A stretch of DNA of 64,000 nucleotides, taken from Rostratula benghalensis. Taxonomy: Eukaryota > Chordata > Aves > Charadriiformes > Rostratulidae. Where the stretch lies: NCBI GenBank assembly GCA_013399305.1, contig VXAI01000118.1, positions 330,970 to 394,969 of the forward strand, read 5' to 3'. Position 1 is the stretch's first letter. Each line of letters begins with the position of its first letter. A program made the translations under genes and the position numbers. The notes below the pieces were generated by a model that was given only the letters and a program-made list of their open reading frames with translations, ran no database searches and had not been told where the DNA came from. Shown in pieces: positions 27,960 through 38,400 of this stretch.

Positions 27960-29726
27960 GCTTGGGACTGACTGGAAAATGCTATTTGCAGATCTCCACC
28001 TGCCTGGTGTAACACTGTTGGTCCGTCCGTTTGAAAACTTGCGGTTCCTTTTGTGAAACCTTTCTTTGGAAGGGAGGGCCAGGTCTCATCTTGGGTGCTG
28101 TTAGTGGTGGGTGCCTTCAGGACAGAGGGAAACAACACCCCCTTTGCCACTCTCCCTACAAACAGGCAACGGAAAAGGTTCAGAGCAGACAGGACCGTGA
28201 AATGAGATCCAGGAATTCAGCGAGGCTGCGGCAGAAGGAGCAGGTTGCTAACTCAGAGCATCTGTCCCTGCCCTGCGAGTAAGTTACGAACTGAAAAGCG
28301 AGAGAAAGTGGAAGATCCTTTCACAAATAATAAACACTTGTTTGTCTCGGATTAAATGCAACACCTTTCCATGTGGGCTGCAGCTGGCCCTAAGTAGATG
28401 CACCTTGCGCGGCTGTTACCTTCCTTGCCAGCGAGGAGATTATTCTACATCCTTCTGCTTAAAGGTTAATAACCGGCTTTTAAAAAGAGGAAGAAAAAAA
28501 GGCAAATCTGTTTAGTTTACGGGAAGAAAAAAATTGTTTTTCATTAAAACTGCTTGAACTTTGCCCTGCCTCGAAGTCACGTTCTCCAGCAGAGAAGGAA
28601 CGCGTTAACCTGGGTGCTGTCTCCACGTCTCCTAGGGAGAAGCTTTTCCATGTGTTTTAAACGACTCCTGTAATGCCAGTGGGGAAAGTGCAGCTTCAGA
28701 AAATGAATGCACATTTCTAATCTGGGTCCTGCCACTATGTGGAGTTTATAGAGAGACTTTATAGCTCTTTGGCAATGCTCAGGCCAGGAGCAATTTCTGA
28801 TGTAAACCCCTACAACCAGGATGTTACTGAAACTGGTTTCAGGCTCTCAACAGTCTGAACTCTGCCAACATCTGGAGAATCTGGCTTTGAGTGCTTGGGG
28901 AGGGAAGGAATTTTTCTCCTGCAAGTGAGAGGAACGGATAAACTTGCAACAGCACCTGCATTATCCGTTTCTTTGTGAGATGGAAACCAGCCATGCTCCA
29001 TCTGAACTGAGCTGATGCTCCCAGGCAAAGGAAGGGAGAGGCCAGAGGGGCTCGGTGGGTCTCAGTGGGTTTGTTGGCAGCTGCTGGGCACCTTCTCAGA
29101 TCTGCCTAAATGTGAAGGGCACTTTCCAGTTCACCCAGCGTCTGGGTGCAGGTCCTTGGTCTCCTACTGGTGTCTGTGCTGGTGGGTCTGTGGAGTCTGA
29201 CGGAAATAGGAGTCACAGCTGAGTTTACTCATGGAGCAAAAGCAGCAGAAAGGGCCCTCCCAGAAGCCCATTTTCCCCACACTGGGACAGGGCAAGATCC
29301 CCTGGGAACCTGTGGGGTGGAGATGAGCCCTCCCCTTTGTGTGGGGAGAAGCAAAGCCCAGAGGGGAGCCCAGCAGAGCAGTGGCAGAAGAGAGGGTAGG
29401 TGAGGCTTGGAGGTCTGTGCTGAAGTGGAGCTGGGAGTGGCAGGATTGTGACTGGACCTGTGGGAATGGGGGAGAAAGGAGTTATTTAGGGCACAGTGTG
29501 AGGTCCACCACTGCCAGCCCTGGGTGTCTTCTTTTTGGACTTCAGGAGACCTTGCAGTCTCTGAGCGTGACTGTGTGGTGGAAAGTAGTTGTTGCTGAAA
29601 CGCGGGGAGCTGAGGAGCTGAGGCTCTGCAGCATCTTGTTGCCAAGTCACTCTCTTCTCCCTGTGTCAGCCGTGATGGATTACCTGCTGCGGACCCGCAG
29701 GAGCCCGGCGAGGTTTAAGCTCTGCC

Positions 29727-29844
29727 AGAATCACAGAATAGTTTGGGTTGGAAGGGACCTTAAAGATCACCCAGTTCCAACCCCCAAAGGCCCCTCCAGC
29801 CTGGCCTTGAACACCTCCAGGGATGGGGCAGCCACAGCTTCCCA
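29727..29844 (-). mobile_element. Short CR1 LINE fragment
   Basis: The + strand reads AGAATCACAGAATAGTTTGG, then 'gttggaagggaccttaaagatcacccagttccaacc', then 'cctggccttgaacacctccagggatggggcagcc'. This is about 120 bp of CR1 3' end in minus orientation, just beyond the proposed ALX4 poly(A) site. A 195-residue + frame (29339-29926) runs through it and is not a gene. Confidence 0.93.
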
Positions 29845-30221
29845 GAAGCAGCGGCTCCTGAGCAGTAAGGAAGGGAGACCATCCTCTTCTCTTCTCGGTG
29901 GCCACGGTGCCCTCTGTGCTGGCTAGCAGGGATACTGAATGGCCCTGGTGTAAGCCAGGAACTGGCTGGTGGGATGCTCTGCTGGCCATTAACCACCTCT
30001 TTGTCGGAGGGGAGGCAGTGGCCCGTTGGCTGCCACCTGTTGTTAATCTACCCCCGGCTAATCCATTCTGCACTGTGTCAGCAGTTCAAAAGGGCACTGT
30101 TAGTATTTTTTGCCAACTTCAATTAACGTGAGATTTCGGAGGCCCCTCTGATCACATTTCATCTGTCATGAGTCAGGAACAAACCAGCCAGATTGCAGTT
30201 GAGAGGAGAGAAGAGAAGGAG

Positions 30222-30227
30222 TTTATT
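30222..30227 (-). terminator. ALX4: Candidate distal poly(A) signal of ALX4
   Basis: TTTATT on + is AATAAA on the transcript strand. Downstream on that strand is a GT-rich element (CTGGCTGGTTTGTTCCTG, about 30-50 nt away), the expected layout for cleavage near 30200-30207. Confidence 0.5.
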
Positions 30228-31149
30228 GCAAACCACAACAACAACAGTGTTTGTGCCCCCTCAGCCAGGGCTGCCTGGGAAGTGGGGTCCTTCCCAGCAA
30301 CGCCCTTCCTTTCAAAAATGGGAAAAATAAAAATGGACACCCAGAAATTCCAGAAAATTCCAGAAAATTGGGGAGCCCTCCCACCCCCAACCTCCCAAAA
30401 AGAAAAAAAAAAAAAAAAGCTGCTGCAAGTGCAATAACTTACTTCAAAAAAAAAAAAAGTTAAAAAGAACCAAGCTACAAGACTGTTTGTTCTTTTTTAA
30501 TATTCCACTGTAATGAACTGGTAATACATGGCTGCATAGGCAATAACATTGCATGGCACAAACCTCACATGGCAACATTTTTAATGATTTTTTTTTAGTT
30601 CTTTTTTTTCCTGAACTTTTTAAAAACTTTTTTTTAATTTTTTTTTAGTATGTTCTACCCCAGGCCGTTAAGCTAAAGAAAAAAAAAAATAGGTTGAGTT
30701 TATACAAGGTTACAATATTTTACAACAAAAAAACCCAGTAATATTGATTGAGGTTTGTTTTCTTTCTTTCTCCCAGTCTCTCTTTCAAACACTGCACACC
30801 TAAACCGATATATTATTATACATTGAAAACTGTCCTTCAAAACCTTCAAAATCAGTAGTATAAAAGTCCTAGCTCTACCTACCTACCTAGCTATGCGGGG
30901 GGAGTGGGGAACTGTGTTACCAGCAAAGAGTTAAGGGGATGCGAAGGCCGCTCCCTCACCTCCTCCCTGCTCCCTTGGGAAGCTGCAAGGGGCTGAATGG
31001 CTTTCCATCCCATTCCGTCCCCCTTCCCATTTGGGTTTAATTTCTCCTTGGGTCTGTTTGCTTTTTGCTGTGTCAGTCAGAGCAGCAAAATAAACACGGG
31101 GCTCTGCCTCTGCTTGATTATTTTTCAAACCTTTTTGCAGGAAACTACC

Positions 31150-31171
31150 TTTTTTTTTTTTTTTTTTTTTT
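31150..31171. repeat. Oligo-T tract (A-run on the ALX4 strand)
   Basis: A 22-nt run of T on + within the proposed ALX4 3'UTR. A matching A-rich run on + lies at about 30400-30418. These are simple sequence. Confidence 0.9.
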
Positions 31172-31442
31172 GCCTTTGTTTGTTTGGAGAGTGTTTTACA
31201 ACGTGCTGCCCGCTCTGGGTCTACTCTGGGAAACAGCACCTCTGCTTCCCAAAACACCTCTCTGCTGACAGGGAAACCCAGCTGGAGGAACCCAGCTCAG
31301 TGGGTATACAGCCAGCACAGCTCGGCCCTGCGTCCCCATGGGGCAGTTAAAGACCCATGAGCTCTGCCACCTCACGTATGATGCACTGTCACCACGCATG
31401 GCCTTCCCCTGATGCCCTGCCCACGCTCACGGCTTGGGCCAG

Positions 31443-31628
31443 GTGTGCTCCAGCAGGGATGTGTGCTCCGGTAGGGATGTGTTCTCCAGCAGGGATGTGT
31501 GCTCTGGCAAGGGGTATGCACTCTGATAGGGATGCACGCTCCGGCAGGGATATGCAGTCCCGCTGGGATGCTCTGGCAGGGATGTGCACTCCAGCAAGGG
31601 ATGTGTGCTCCAGCAGGGATGCACACTC
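31443..31628. repeat. 18-bp minisatellite, about ten copies
   Basis: The unit is close to GTGCTCCAGCAGGGATGT, repeated about ten times with units of 16 to 19 bp. Early and late copies are best kept; the middle ones have substitutions and small indels. The 18-bp period keeps frames open on both strands (for example 31357-31653 on + and 31427-31636 on -), giving repetitive peptides that are not genes. It lies inside the proposed ALX4 3'UTR. Confidence 0.92.
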
Positions 31629-32580
31629 ACTTCCACGCTGCCCTGGGCTCTAAAGGAGAGCGGGAGGTTCGTTCTCCTTTATCTCACTGTCTTGGTCTTC
31701 TTCCCAGTGGGCTCTCCCTGGGTGGGTGCTGGGGTGGTGAGAGCTGAACTGAGTAGTGCATTCAAGAGGAGGCAGCAGGAACCTGGCTGCTGGCTGGGGA
31801 GGCTGCCAGAAGCGCAGGTGGGCAGTGGGTGATGCTCCAGGGGCCTGACCTAACCCCCCATCTCCTTCCTCTCCGTCAGCTTGTTCAGAGACAGCGGCCC
31901 TTGGAGTTTGGACCATGCAGGGCCCAGCAAGCCCCAAGCCTGGTTCATTGCTGGTTGGCAGGTGCTACCAAAGCACCAACTACTGCTTGTAGGCAAGAAG
32001 TGCCTCCGAGTGTTCAGCAGTGAGTGCTGCCCAAACCACTTTTAAGCCAGTGCTGGAACCCTGTGCTGCTGTTGCTATTTACCTCCTCCTCATCTCAAAG
32101 CTCTGTGACATCTCTGGTGTTTCTAACCATGAGCAACGTAAGGCAGCTCCCCCCCCTCCCCTGCCCAGGCGACAGGAACACCCAGAAGAAACATTTTTGG
32201 TACCTTCACGAGGCTGGAGAGGGCGGCTGAGAGAGCCCAGCAAAATGGGTGCTGCACCCACAGAGGATGCCACTGCGGCCACGGAGAGCATCAGGGTGGC
32301 TGGGGCTTGTGAGCCGTTCTGGTGGTGGCCTGCACACAAAGCCTGACACTTTGGAAGGCAAGCACAGGGCAGGGAATCACAACTCAATGTATGGACAGGA
32401 CTAAAATACTAAATAAGAAATAAATAGAGCAGAAGGTAGGTCATAAATAGAGTTTAAAGGTATTAAAGTCGTAATAATAATTATTTTAAGAGGCATTGTT
32501 GTGGAAACTTGAGAATGCAAGAATAGCACCGACCCTGTGACCCTTCAGAAATGCAGTAGCCGCAGGCTGGCTAGATTAAG

Positions 32581-32620
32581 AGATATATATATATAAAGGT
32601 ATACATATATATATATTTAT
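32581..32620. repeat. (AT)n-rich simple sequence
   Basis: Alternating AT runs (AGATATATATATATAAAGG, then ATACATATATATATATTTAT) in the AT-rich island of the proposed ALX4 3'UTR. Confidence 0.88.
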
Positions 32621-33504
32621 ACAGTTTTTCTTGTTAATTTAAGAGCTAGTTTAAAAAAAAACAAAAAAACTTTTAAATTAATTTAAAGAAAAAAAAAAGT
32701 GTGTAAATATAGGTGGATGTAGCTTAAAAACTGCCTGAATAGCTGCATTCAGAGGCTTCTGGGGGGAGCGTGACCCACCGATGTGGGGGTGAGGGGCCAT
32801 GCTGGTGAGGTGGCAGCACTCAGAGAGGGGAGGAAGAGCCCAGCGCCGGCAGCTGGAAGGATGCCCTGTGGTGGGGGGGGCTACCAGGAACAGTGTTCCC
32901 CCTTCGCCTTGTGATGCTTTTGGGCAGGCTCAGGGCTGGGCACGTGTGGTGGCGTTTAAAATAGATTGAGTGAGTCCAACATGTGCTTTGCATATGGATT
33001 TTAAGGTGAGAGAAAGCGGGGCAGGTGGGAGGGGGGAATAAGCCTTTGTAAATGCCAAGTCTACTGCCAGGAGACTCTCCTCTTTCTCTCTAATGAGACA
33101 AGGGATACAGCACTTAATTCCCTGGGCTCTTAAACAGCTGGGGTGAAATCCTGGCCCCGTGCTCAGCTGCCTGTACAAAACCTGAAGACGTCACCTCCGG
33201 CCACCACCTTCCTTGGAACCCTGCGTGGTCTGGGACCCTCAGAAGCTCCCAAGGTGCTCGATGTAGGTGACGTACACCTCTGACTGGTCATCATGAGCCT
33301 GTCTGCATCACTTTTAGCACCTAAGCCATCCTCAGCTGGGACATATGTCCCAAGAAAGACATTGGGAGAGGCCCTGGTCACACACACGGTGTGGGTAACT
33401 GCGTGATGGTTGCCTGTGAGTACCAAGGAAGGTATCTCTTAGCTTTTCTGAGGCAAGAAAAGAGACAGTCCTACTGATCTTTTCTTCTTCCAGTAAATAT
33501 ATAT

Positions 33505-33514
33505 TTTATTTATT
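33505..33514 (-). terminator. ALX4: Candidate proximal poly(A) signals of ALX4
   Basis: Two overlapping AATAAA hexamers on the minus strand (TTTATTTATT on +), about 1.6 kb after the ALX4 stop. They could also be AU-rich UTR sequence rather than a used signal. Confidence 0.3.
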
Positions 33515-33543
33515 CTAGCAATGGTGTATCCTTTATGGGGTGT

Positions 33544-33577
33544 ATGTCAGTCTAAGCACTATGTCAGTCTAAGCACT
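33544..33577. repeat. 17-bp perfect tandem duplication
   Basis: The unit ATGTCAGTCTAAGCACT occurs twice head to tail without mismatch (33544-33560 and 33561-33577), beside the candidate proximal ALX4 poly(A) signals. It looks like a recent slippage or duplication event. Confidence 0.9.
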
Positions 33578-35136
33578 TGTATTCCGTGTTAACCTGAAAC
33601 TTGACATTTGGTTGTAGCTTATTTGGAGCCTTTTCCAAGATCACTAAATACTCCTGGACCTTGAACAACAAGATCCCCTAACACTGAACCTGAGGAAGGA
33701 GGGCAGGGGGACACACAGTTTTTTGGTTGTTGTTTTTTTTTTTTAATGGGAGTAAAATCCCATAGTTCCTCTCTGAAACTCAGAGACAGCTGTCTCAGCT
33801 CAAGTTGAGCCTGCATAGCCACCCTGTGTGGGTGATAGATCTCAGCTTCGATTCAGTGGGGCAAAACGATGTTCCAAAATTATTCCTAGCACTACGGGAT
33901 CATTGAAAAGCTTGTACAAGGTTTAGCCTTGCAAAGGAGATCTGACTTCACTGTTAGCGCTGTGTGGGTAAAAGGGAAAAGCTGGGGAGGCACATTGGCT
34001 CTGACAAACTGGGCAAGTTCTGGTGTCTTCTGCTTGCTCTGCACATGAAGAGAAATCCCAGGTGGCTGGAGGTGTGGCAGTGTCACCTCCTCCAGCCTTT
34101 GGTCCATGCTCTGGTCCTGTGCTGTCCTGCAGGAAGAGGTGCTGGCAGCGCCTGTGGGCAGCAGAGCCCTGGGGTGGAGGATGCTGGAGGAGGGAGACTG
34201 CTGTCTCTCAATTGAGGATAGTAATTCCCAACCAGGTGGAAGCCAGAGGAAACATTTTGCTGCCCCACCATGCACATGAACCTCAACACTGACCATGATA
34301 GTGGTAAAGCAAACCCCAGGTGCTGCCCGGGGTGGCCATCTATGCTGGGGAGCTGTCGTTTGCCAGGGTGCACCTCCAGCCAGGTGACCAGGGAGCTGGC
34401 AAAGACTCCCAGCGTGGTGGCATGTTAGGTGGACTTCCCAATATGCTACATTGGGAAGAAAGGCATCCCCTTCACCTCAGACTGCAGGATGGAGAGGAAG
34501 GAAGCAGGGCAGCAGGAGAGAGAACAATGATGTTGCCTCCCTTCTAGCCCCAGGTATCTTCCCAGCTCTGTCCCCTGTTCAGCTGTAGGATGTCATGGCT
34601 CCTGCTAAGAGGATGGGAGCAGCCAGAGAGGCGTCTCTTTGCTGGTGCCAGAGTCCCCATCCAGTCCCCTGCCCAGGGCAGAACAGACCTGAGCAATGTT
34701 GTCAACAAATTAGAAGGGGAAGTTGTGTGTGTGTTTATGGGCATGGGGGGAGGCGCTGACATGCCAGCGGGCTCCTGCTCTTGGGAAAGGCAGATCTAAT
34801 GTCAGAAAAAGGAGTGGGGGAGAAAAAAATGCCCAGATTGTTGGCGAGGTGGTGGTGAGAGGGGACGCAGTCCCAGCCCAGGTCTTGCTGGAAGAGGTGC
34901 TGCTCCACAGCCTCCCTCTCCTCGCCTGATCCCAGGACGCTGGGAGCTGCTGCGTATCATGCTGGAAACACTCCACTTACATTAACCTGTGTACTTTATA
35001 TGCCTAGGGTAGCTAAAAGTGCTGCATTCGAATCCCCGAGGAGGCAACTGCTGTCTGGAGTCCAAGCGGATGGATTTATTGGGCTGTCCCCGTCTGCTCT
35101 CTCCGTGTCTGGCGGGCGCTGGGCTGTGCAGCCCTG

Positions 35137-35460
35137 TCATGTTGCCCAGGAGATCGCAGCGCTGTGCTCCTTCGCTTTCATCCTCAGGGCAGCGATGCTG
35201 GAGGTCTTGCGGTCCGGCTCGCTGTTCAGCTCGTAGCCGTTGAGGCTGGGACTCATGCTGGCCGTGCCGAAGAGGCCGCCCATGTGTGTCTGTCCCACGT
35301 GGCTGCCAGGGCCGGAGACACCGAGGAACTCGGAGACACCACCGGCTGGGTGGGGGTGAGCATGGGGGGACATGCAGGAGGGCACCGTCTCGCAGGGGAC
35401 GACACAGGCGGGCACGGGGGAGGCAGCTCCGTTGTTGCCAATCCAGGAGGGATTCTGGAT
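35137..35460 (-). CDS. ALX4: ALX4 exon 4 coding part (OAR domain, stop)
   Basis: On the minus strand the acceptor CCCACTCCCAG precedes 35460. The 324 nt encode 107 residues from [19 protein letters not shown] to AAISWAT, then TGA (35139-35137). The OAR/aristaless domain [17 protein letters not shown] modulates DNA binding and activation in this family. Overlapping + frames up to 178 residues (35164-35700) are antisense shadows. Confidence 0.97.
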   Translation of the reverse strand: MQNPSWIGNNGAASPVPACVVPCETVPSCMSPHAHPHPAGGVSEFLGVSGPGSHVGQTHMGGLFGTASMSPSLNGYELNSEPDRKTSSIAALRMKAKEHSAAISWAT

Positions 35461-38400
35461 CTGGGAGTGGGAAAAGAAGTGTCAGGGCTGCCCCGTGTGG
35501 GACGTGGACAGCTGCTGGCCTTGGGGGGGAGAAAGTTTGTCTGGCCCCGGATACTTGGGCCAGTCAGGGGCAGACACTTACACTGGCCCCCACCATCCAT
35601 GCCATCCACAGCCCCTTCCCCCCTTCCCCCCCCAAGCCAGTGGGTCCCCTTCAAAATCTGTATGCCAGTTCGGACAGGGGTAGGGACTGCGGGAGACTAA
35701 CTCTCCGGGGAGCAGGACTCTTCCCCTCCTCTGCCACAGCGTCTCTGTCTTCATCTGTTCCCTCTCCCAGCCATTCCTCTTTCATTTTTCTTGCACCATG
35801 AGCACTTTTGGGAGTAGGGATGCTCTTGGCACAGAAAAAACTGGTGCCATCCACAGTGTCTCTGTGGGCCTACCCACTACAGAGGGAACAGGGAGAAAGG
35901 GATGCTGTGAGACTGCTGATCCCCTCTCTTGCCCCAGCTTGCGGCAGTTTTGTCTGGGCAAAGGCTTATTTCTGTCACCTGCACCACCCCCCATCCCCCC
36001 ATCCAGTACAGGCAGTTTCCTAGCCCCTTTTGTTGCCTGTTGTGGAAACACTGCCCCGTGGAGCCCTGCGGGGCCACCTCGCGTGGCCGTCAGCGCTCCT
36101 GTGGCATCCCTCATAAGATGGTATCACAGAAGAAAAGAGGGGGGCTCAGGATTTGCCAGCAGGAGGAGGTGTGCTGCGGTGGGGCTGGGCGGGGGGCAGG
36201 ATGAAAGCAGGGAGGAGGCGAGCACAGCAAAGGGCCCTTCATCCCACTGCCCTGCTCGCCCTTAGACCCTCTCTGATCTCTTACCTCCTGTACATTGCTT
36301 TTTCTTTTTTTGATCTCTAGGGCTGGGCGAGGAGGGCAGGATGGAGGGAGGGGGCAGTATAAGTTAAAAAGTCAGGAGAATGGAGCGCTGAAAAGGCTGC
36401 TGAGACCATCACCTGCTTGAAAAGCTGCTTTAGCACCTCTCAGCTTATTCATAAGGGCTTCTTATTCAGTTTTTTTGGGGGGGTGGGGGTGGGGGGGGTG
36501 GGACGCCAAGCAGGAGAGAGGTCAAACACTCTGGGCTTGGCTGCGGGGGAGCTTGGTTGGGGAGGTAGCTGACAGCCAGGGCGTCAGGCAGGGAGGCCTC
36601 CCAGCAGATCTGTGAGGACAAGTCAGGTTGAGAGCATCCTGCCCGCAGAACTGCACCCTGGAGCAAATTCTGGGTGGCGGGAAGAGGAGTCGGCAGGATG
36701 GAGGTAGTGCTTTGTGGGGGCACAGCCTAGCCCTCGGGCTAATGAACACCCTAACACAGCCTCTGAAGGCAGTGTTGTGAAGAGGGGGTTGGCCCAGTGT
36801 TTAGGAAGCTACGGTGGGGATAGGTTTCCCAGAACAGGAAGGGAGGCAGTTGTGTCACCTGCCTCCTGGGACAGGGCAGGAACAATCTCAGGAGCTCCCC
36901 AGATACTCCATCAAGTCTGCTGCTGCTTTTCCTTTGGAGCACAAACTCACAAGCCTCATGGGAAGAGTCCTCAGATGTCACCAAGTGTGCGGCGGGTACT
37001 ACAGCCCATCACCGGGAGAGAGCTGTGGGAATTCACCAGGGGAAAAATGCTTTTGGCCCAATCATCTAATGAAGGAGCATGGAACCTGAGGCATGGCAAC
37101 AGGAAGTCTTCCTGGGAACTGATGGTTTTTATGCGTGAACTAGCCTTGTGGACCTTTTCCAAACCAGTAGGAAGTTCAGGGGCAGTAGCACACATGGTGG
37201 GAGAACGACAGGGTAACAGGATGTGCTGAGCAGGGTGACCTGTGGCCAAAAGAGTGGCTGCACTATGTCACACAGGGCTGGGCTTGGTGCCTGCTTTAGA
37301 GATGGCTGCTCTGGGCCAGGGCATGAGGGAGCTGGGCAGGACACATGGCTAAATAAGTCCTCGCCCTTCTGTCCTTGGACATATAGCTGGAGAGGGACTT
37401 TTTACAAGGGCATGTAGTGATAGGACAAAGGGTAATGGCTTCAAACTGATAGAGGAGATATTTAAACGAGGTATCAGGAAGAAATTCTTTGCTGTAAGGG
37501 TGGTGAGACACTGCTCCAGGCTGTCCAGAAAAGCTGTGGCTGCCCCATCCCTGGAGGTGTTCAAGGCCAGGCTGGATGTGGCTTTGAGCAACCTGGTCTG
37601 GTGGGAGGTGTCCCTGCCCAGGACAGGGGGTTGGAACTGGATGATCTTTAGGGTCCCTTACACCCCGAACCACCCTATGATTGATTTTTCTATGATTCTC
37701 TATAGCCCTGGCCCTGGTGCTCCCGCAGCCTTGCCTGAGGGCAGGCAGATGAACCCGAGTAGCGAAGCATCACTTGGGCTGGGGGGGAGCAGAGACAGTA
37801 TGTTCAGCGGGCATGGGGACAGATGGACTGGGGTGGGAGGGTGTGCGCTCACCTGGGCATAGTTCTCCGCACGGGTGAGCAGGGGCAGCTCGTAGGCGGT
37901 GGAGAAGTGGGTCCGGACCTGCTGCATCTGGCCAAACCGCTCACGCTTGCGCCACTTCGCCCGACGGTTCTGAAACCACACCTGGGGAGAGGGTGACAGG
38001 GGGGCGGTGAACAGGGAGGAGGGGTGGCAGCACACCCCCAGAGAGCCCATGGGCAGGCAGGGCTTTGCACACAAGCCCCATGAGGGAGCAGCCATCCTGC
38101 CCCACATCTCTGAGGGGGTCTGGAGCCAGCCTGTGCTCCAGACTGCGAGGTTCCTGGACAAAAGGTGATGTCCAGCTTTTGGTGTCCTGCCTGGCTGGCT
38201 ACACTCACAGCTCTTGCCTCCCACTGCCTGCTTTGCCCTGGGATAACCTATCTTCCTTGTGCCCTTAAATCAGCATTACCCCGGTGCTGCCCACAGCTCT
38301 CATGCCATCGGCCAGTCTCGAAGGAAAAGTGTGAATACACCCCTGTGTGCTGCTGCCAGGCTGAAGGCAGCAGTGCTGGGGCATTTCCCCAAGCCAAATC

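Larger units (their letters stand above)
22276..30199. other. Convergent intergenic interval between EXT2 and ALX4
   Basis: I see no exon of any recognised gene here. The first 2.2 kb may belong to a longer EXT2 3'UTR. Three CR1 fragments are present (26119, 27681 and 29727). The parts between them include unique blocks, 26880-27240, 28320-28640 and 29985-30180, that look like candidate conserved non-coding DNA. Open frames in 28-30 kb reflect rising GC content. Confidence 0.7.
30205..35136 (-). other. ALX4: ALX4 3'UTR (probable long form)
   Basis: The sequence after the ALX4 stop (read leftwards) contains no recognisable CR1 for its full length, unlike its flanks. It alternates GC-rich parts with AT-rich islands at about 30400-30880 and 32390-32730. 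The second island carries three ATTTA pentamers on the transcript strand (32410-32414, 32421-32425, 32444-32448). A canonical AATAAA at 30222-30227 would end a UTR of about 4.9 kb. Shorter forms could use paired AATAAA at 33505-33514 or one at 35075-35080. The extent is inferred, not proven. An 18-bp minisatellite lies inside. Confidence 0.5.
35461..37852 (-). other. ALX4: ALX4 intron 3, 2.4 kb
   Basis: GC-rich intron between the exon 3 donor and the exon 4 acceptor. It contains one CR1 insertion near its 5' end (37386-37700) and a long G-run array at 36477-36502. No exon of another gene is recognised. Confidence 0.85.

Noticed and set aside
29339..29926. 195-codon + strand frame
   Set aside because: Its 3' part runs through a CR1 fragment and the remainder matches nothing; an artefact of GC-rich intergenic DNA.
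31357..31653. Repetitive Cys/Ala/Gly/Met-rich frame on + and its minus-strand counterparts
   Set aside because: These are translations of an 18-bp minisatellite whose period keeps all frames open; not a repeat protein.
35164..35801. Plus-strand open frames of 171-178 codons
   Set aside because: They are antisense shadows of ALX4 exon 4 and adjacent GC-rich intron. The minus-strand frame encodes the recognised OAR-domain C-terminus.
37500..37862. 120-codon + frame and minus frames near 37296-37673
   Set aside because: Translations of the CR1 3' end; recurrent CR1 phrases appear in the frames over other CR1 copies as well.
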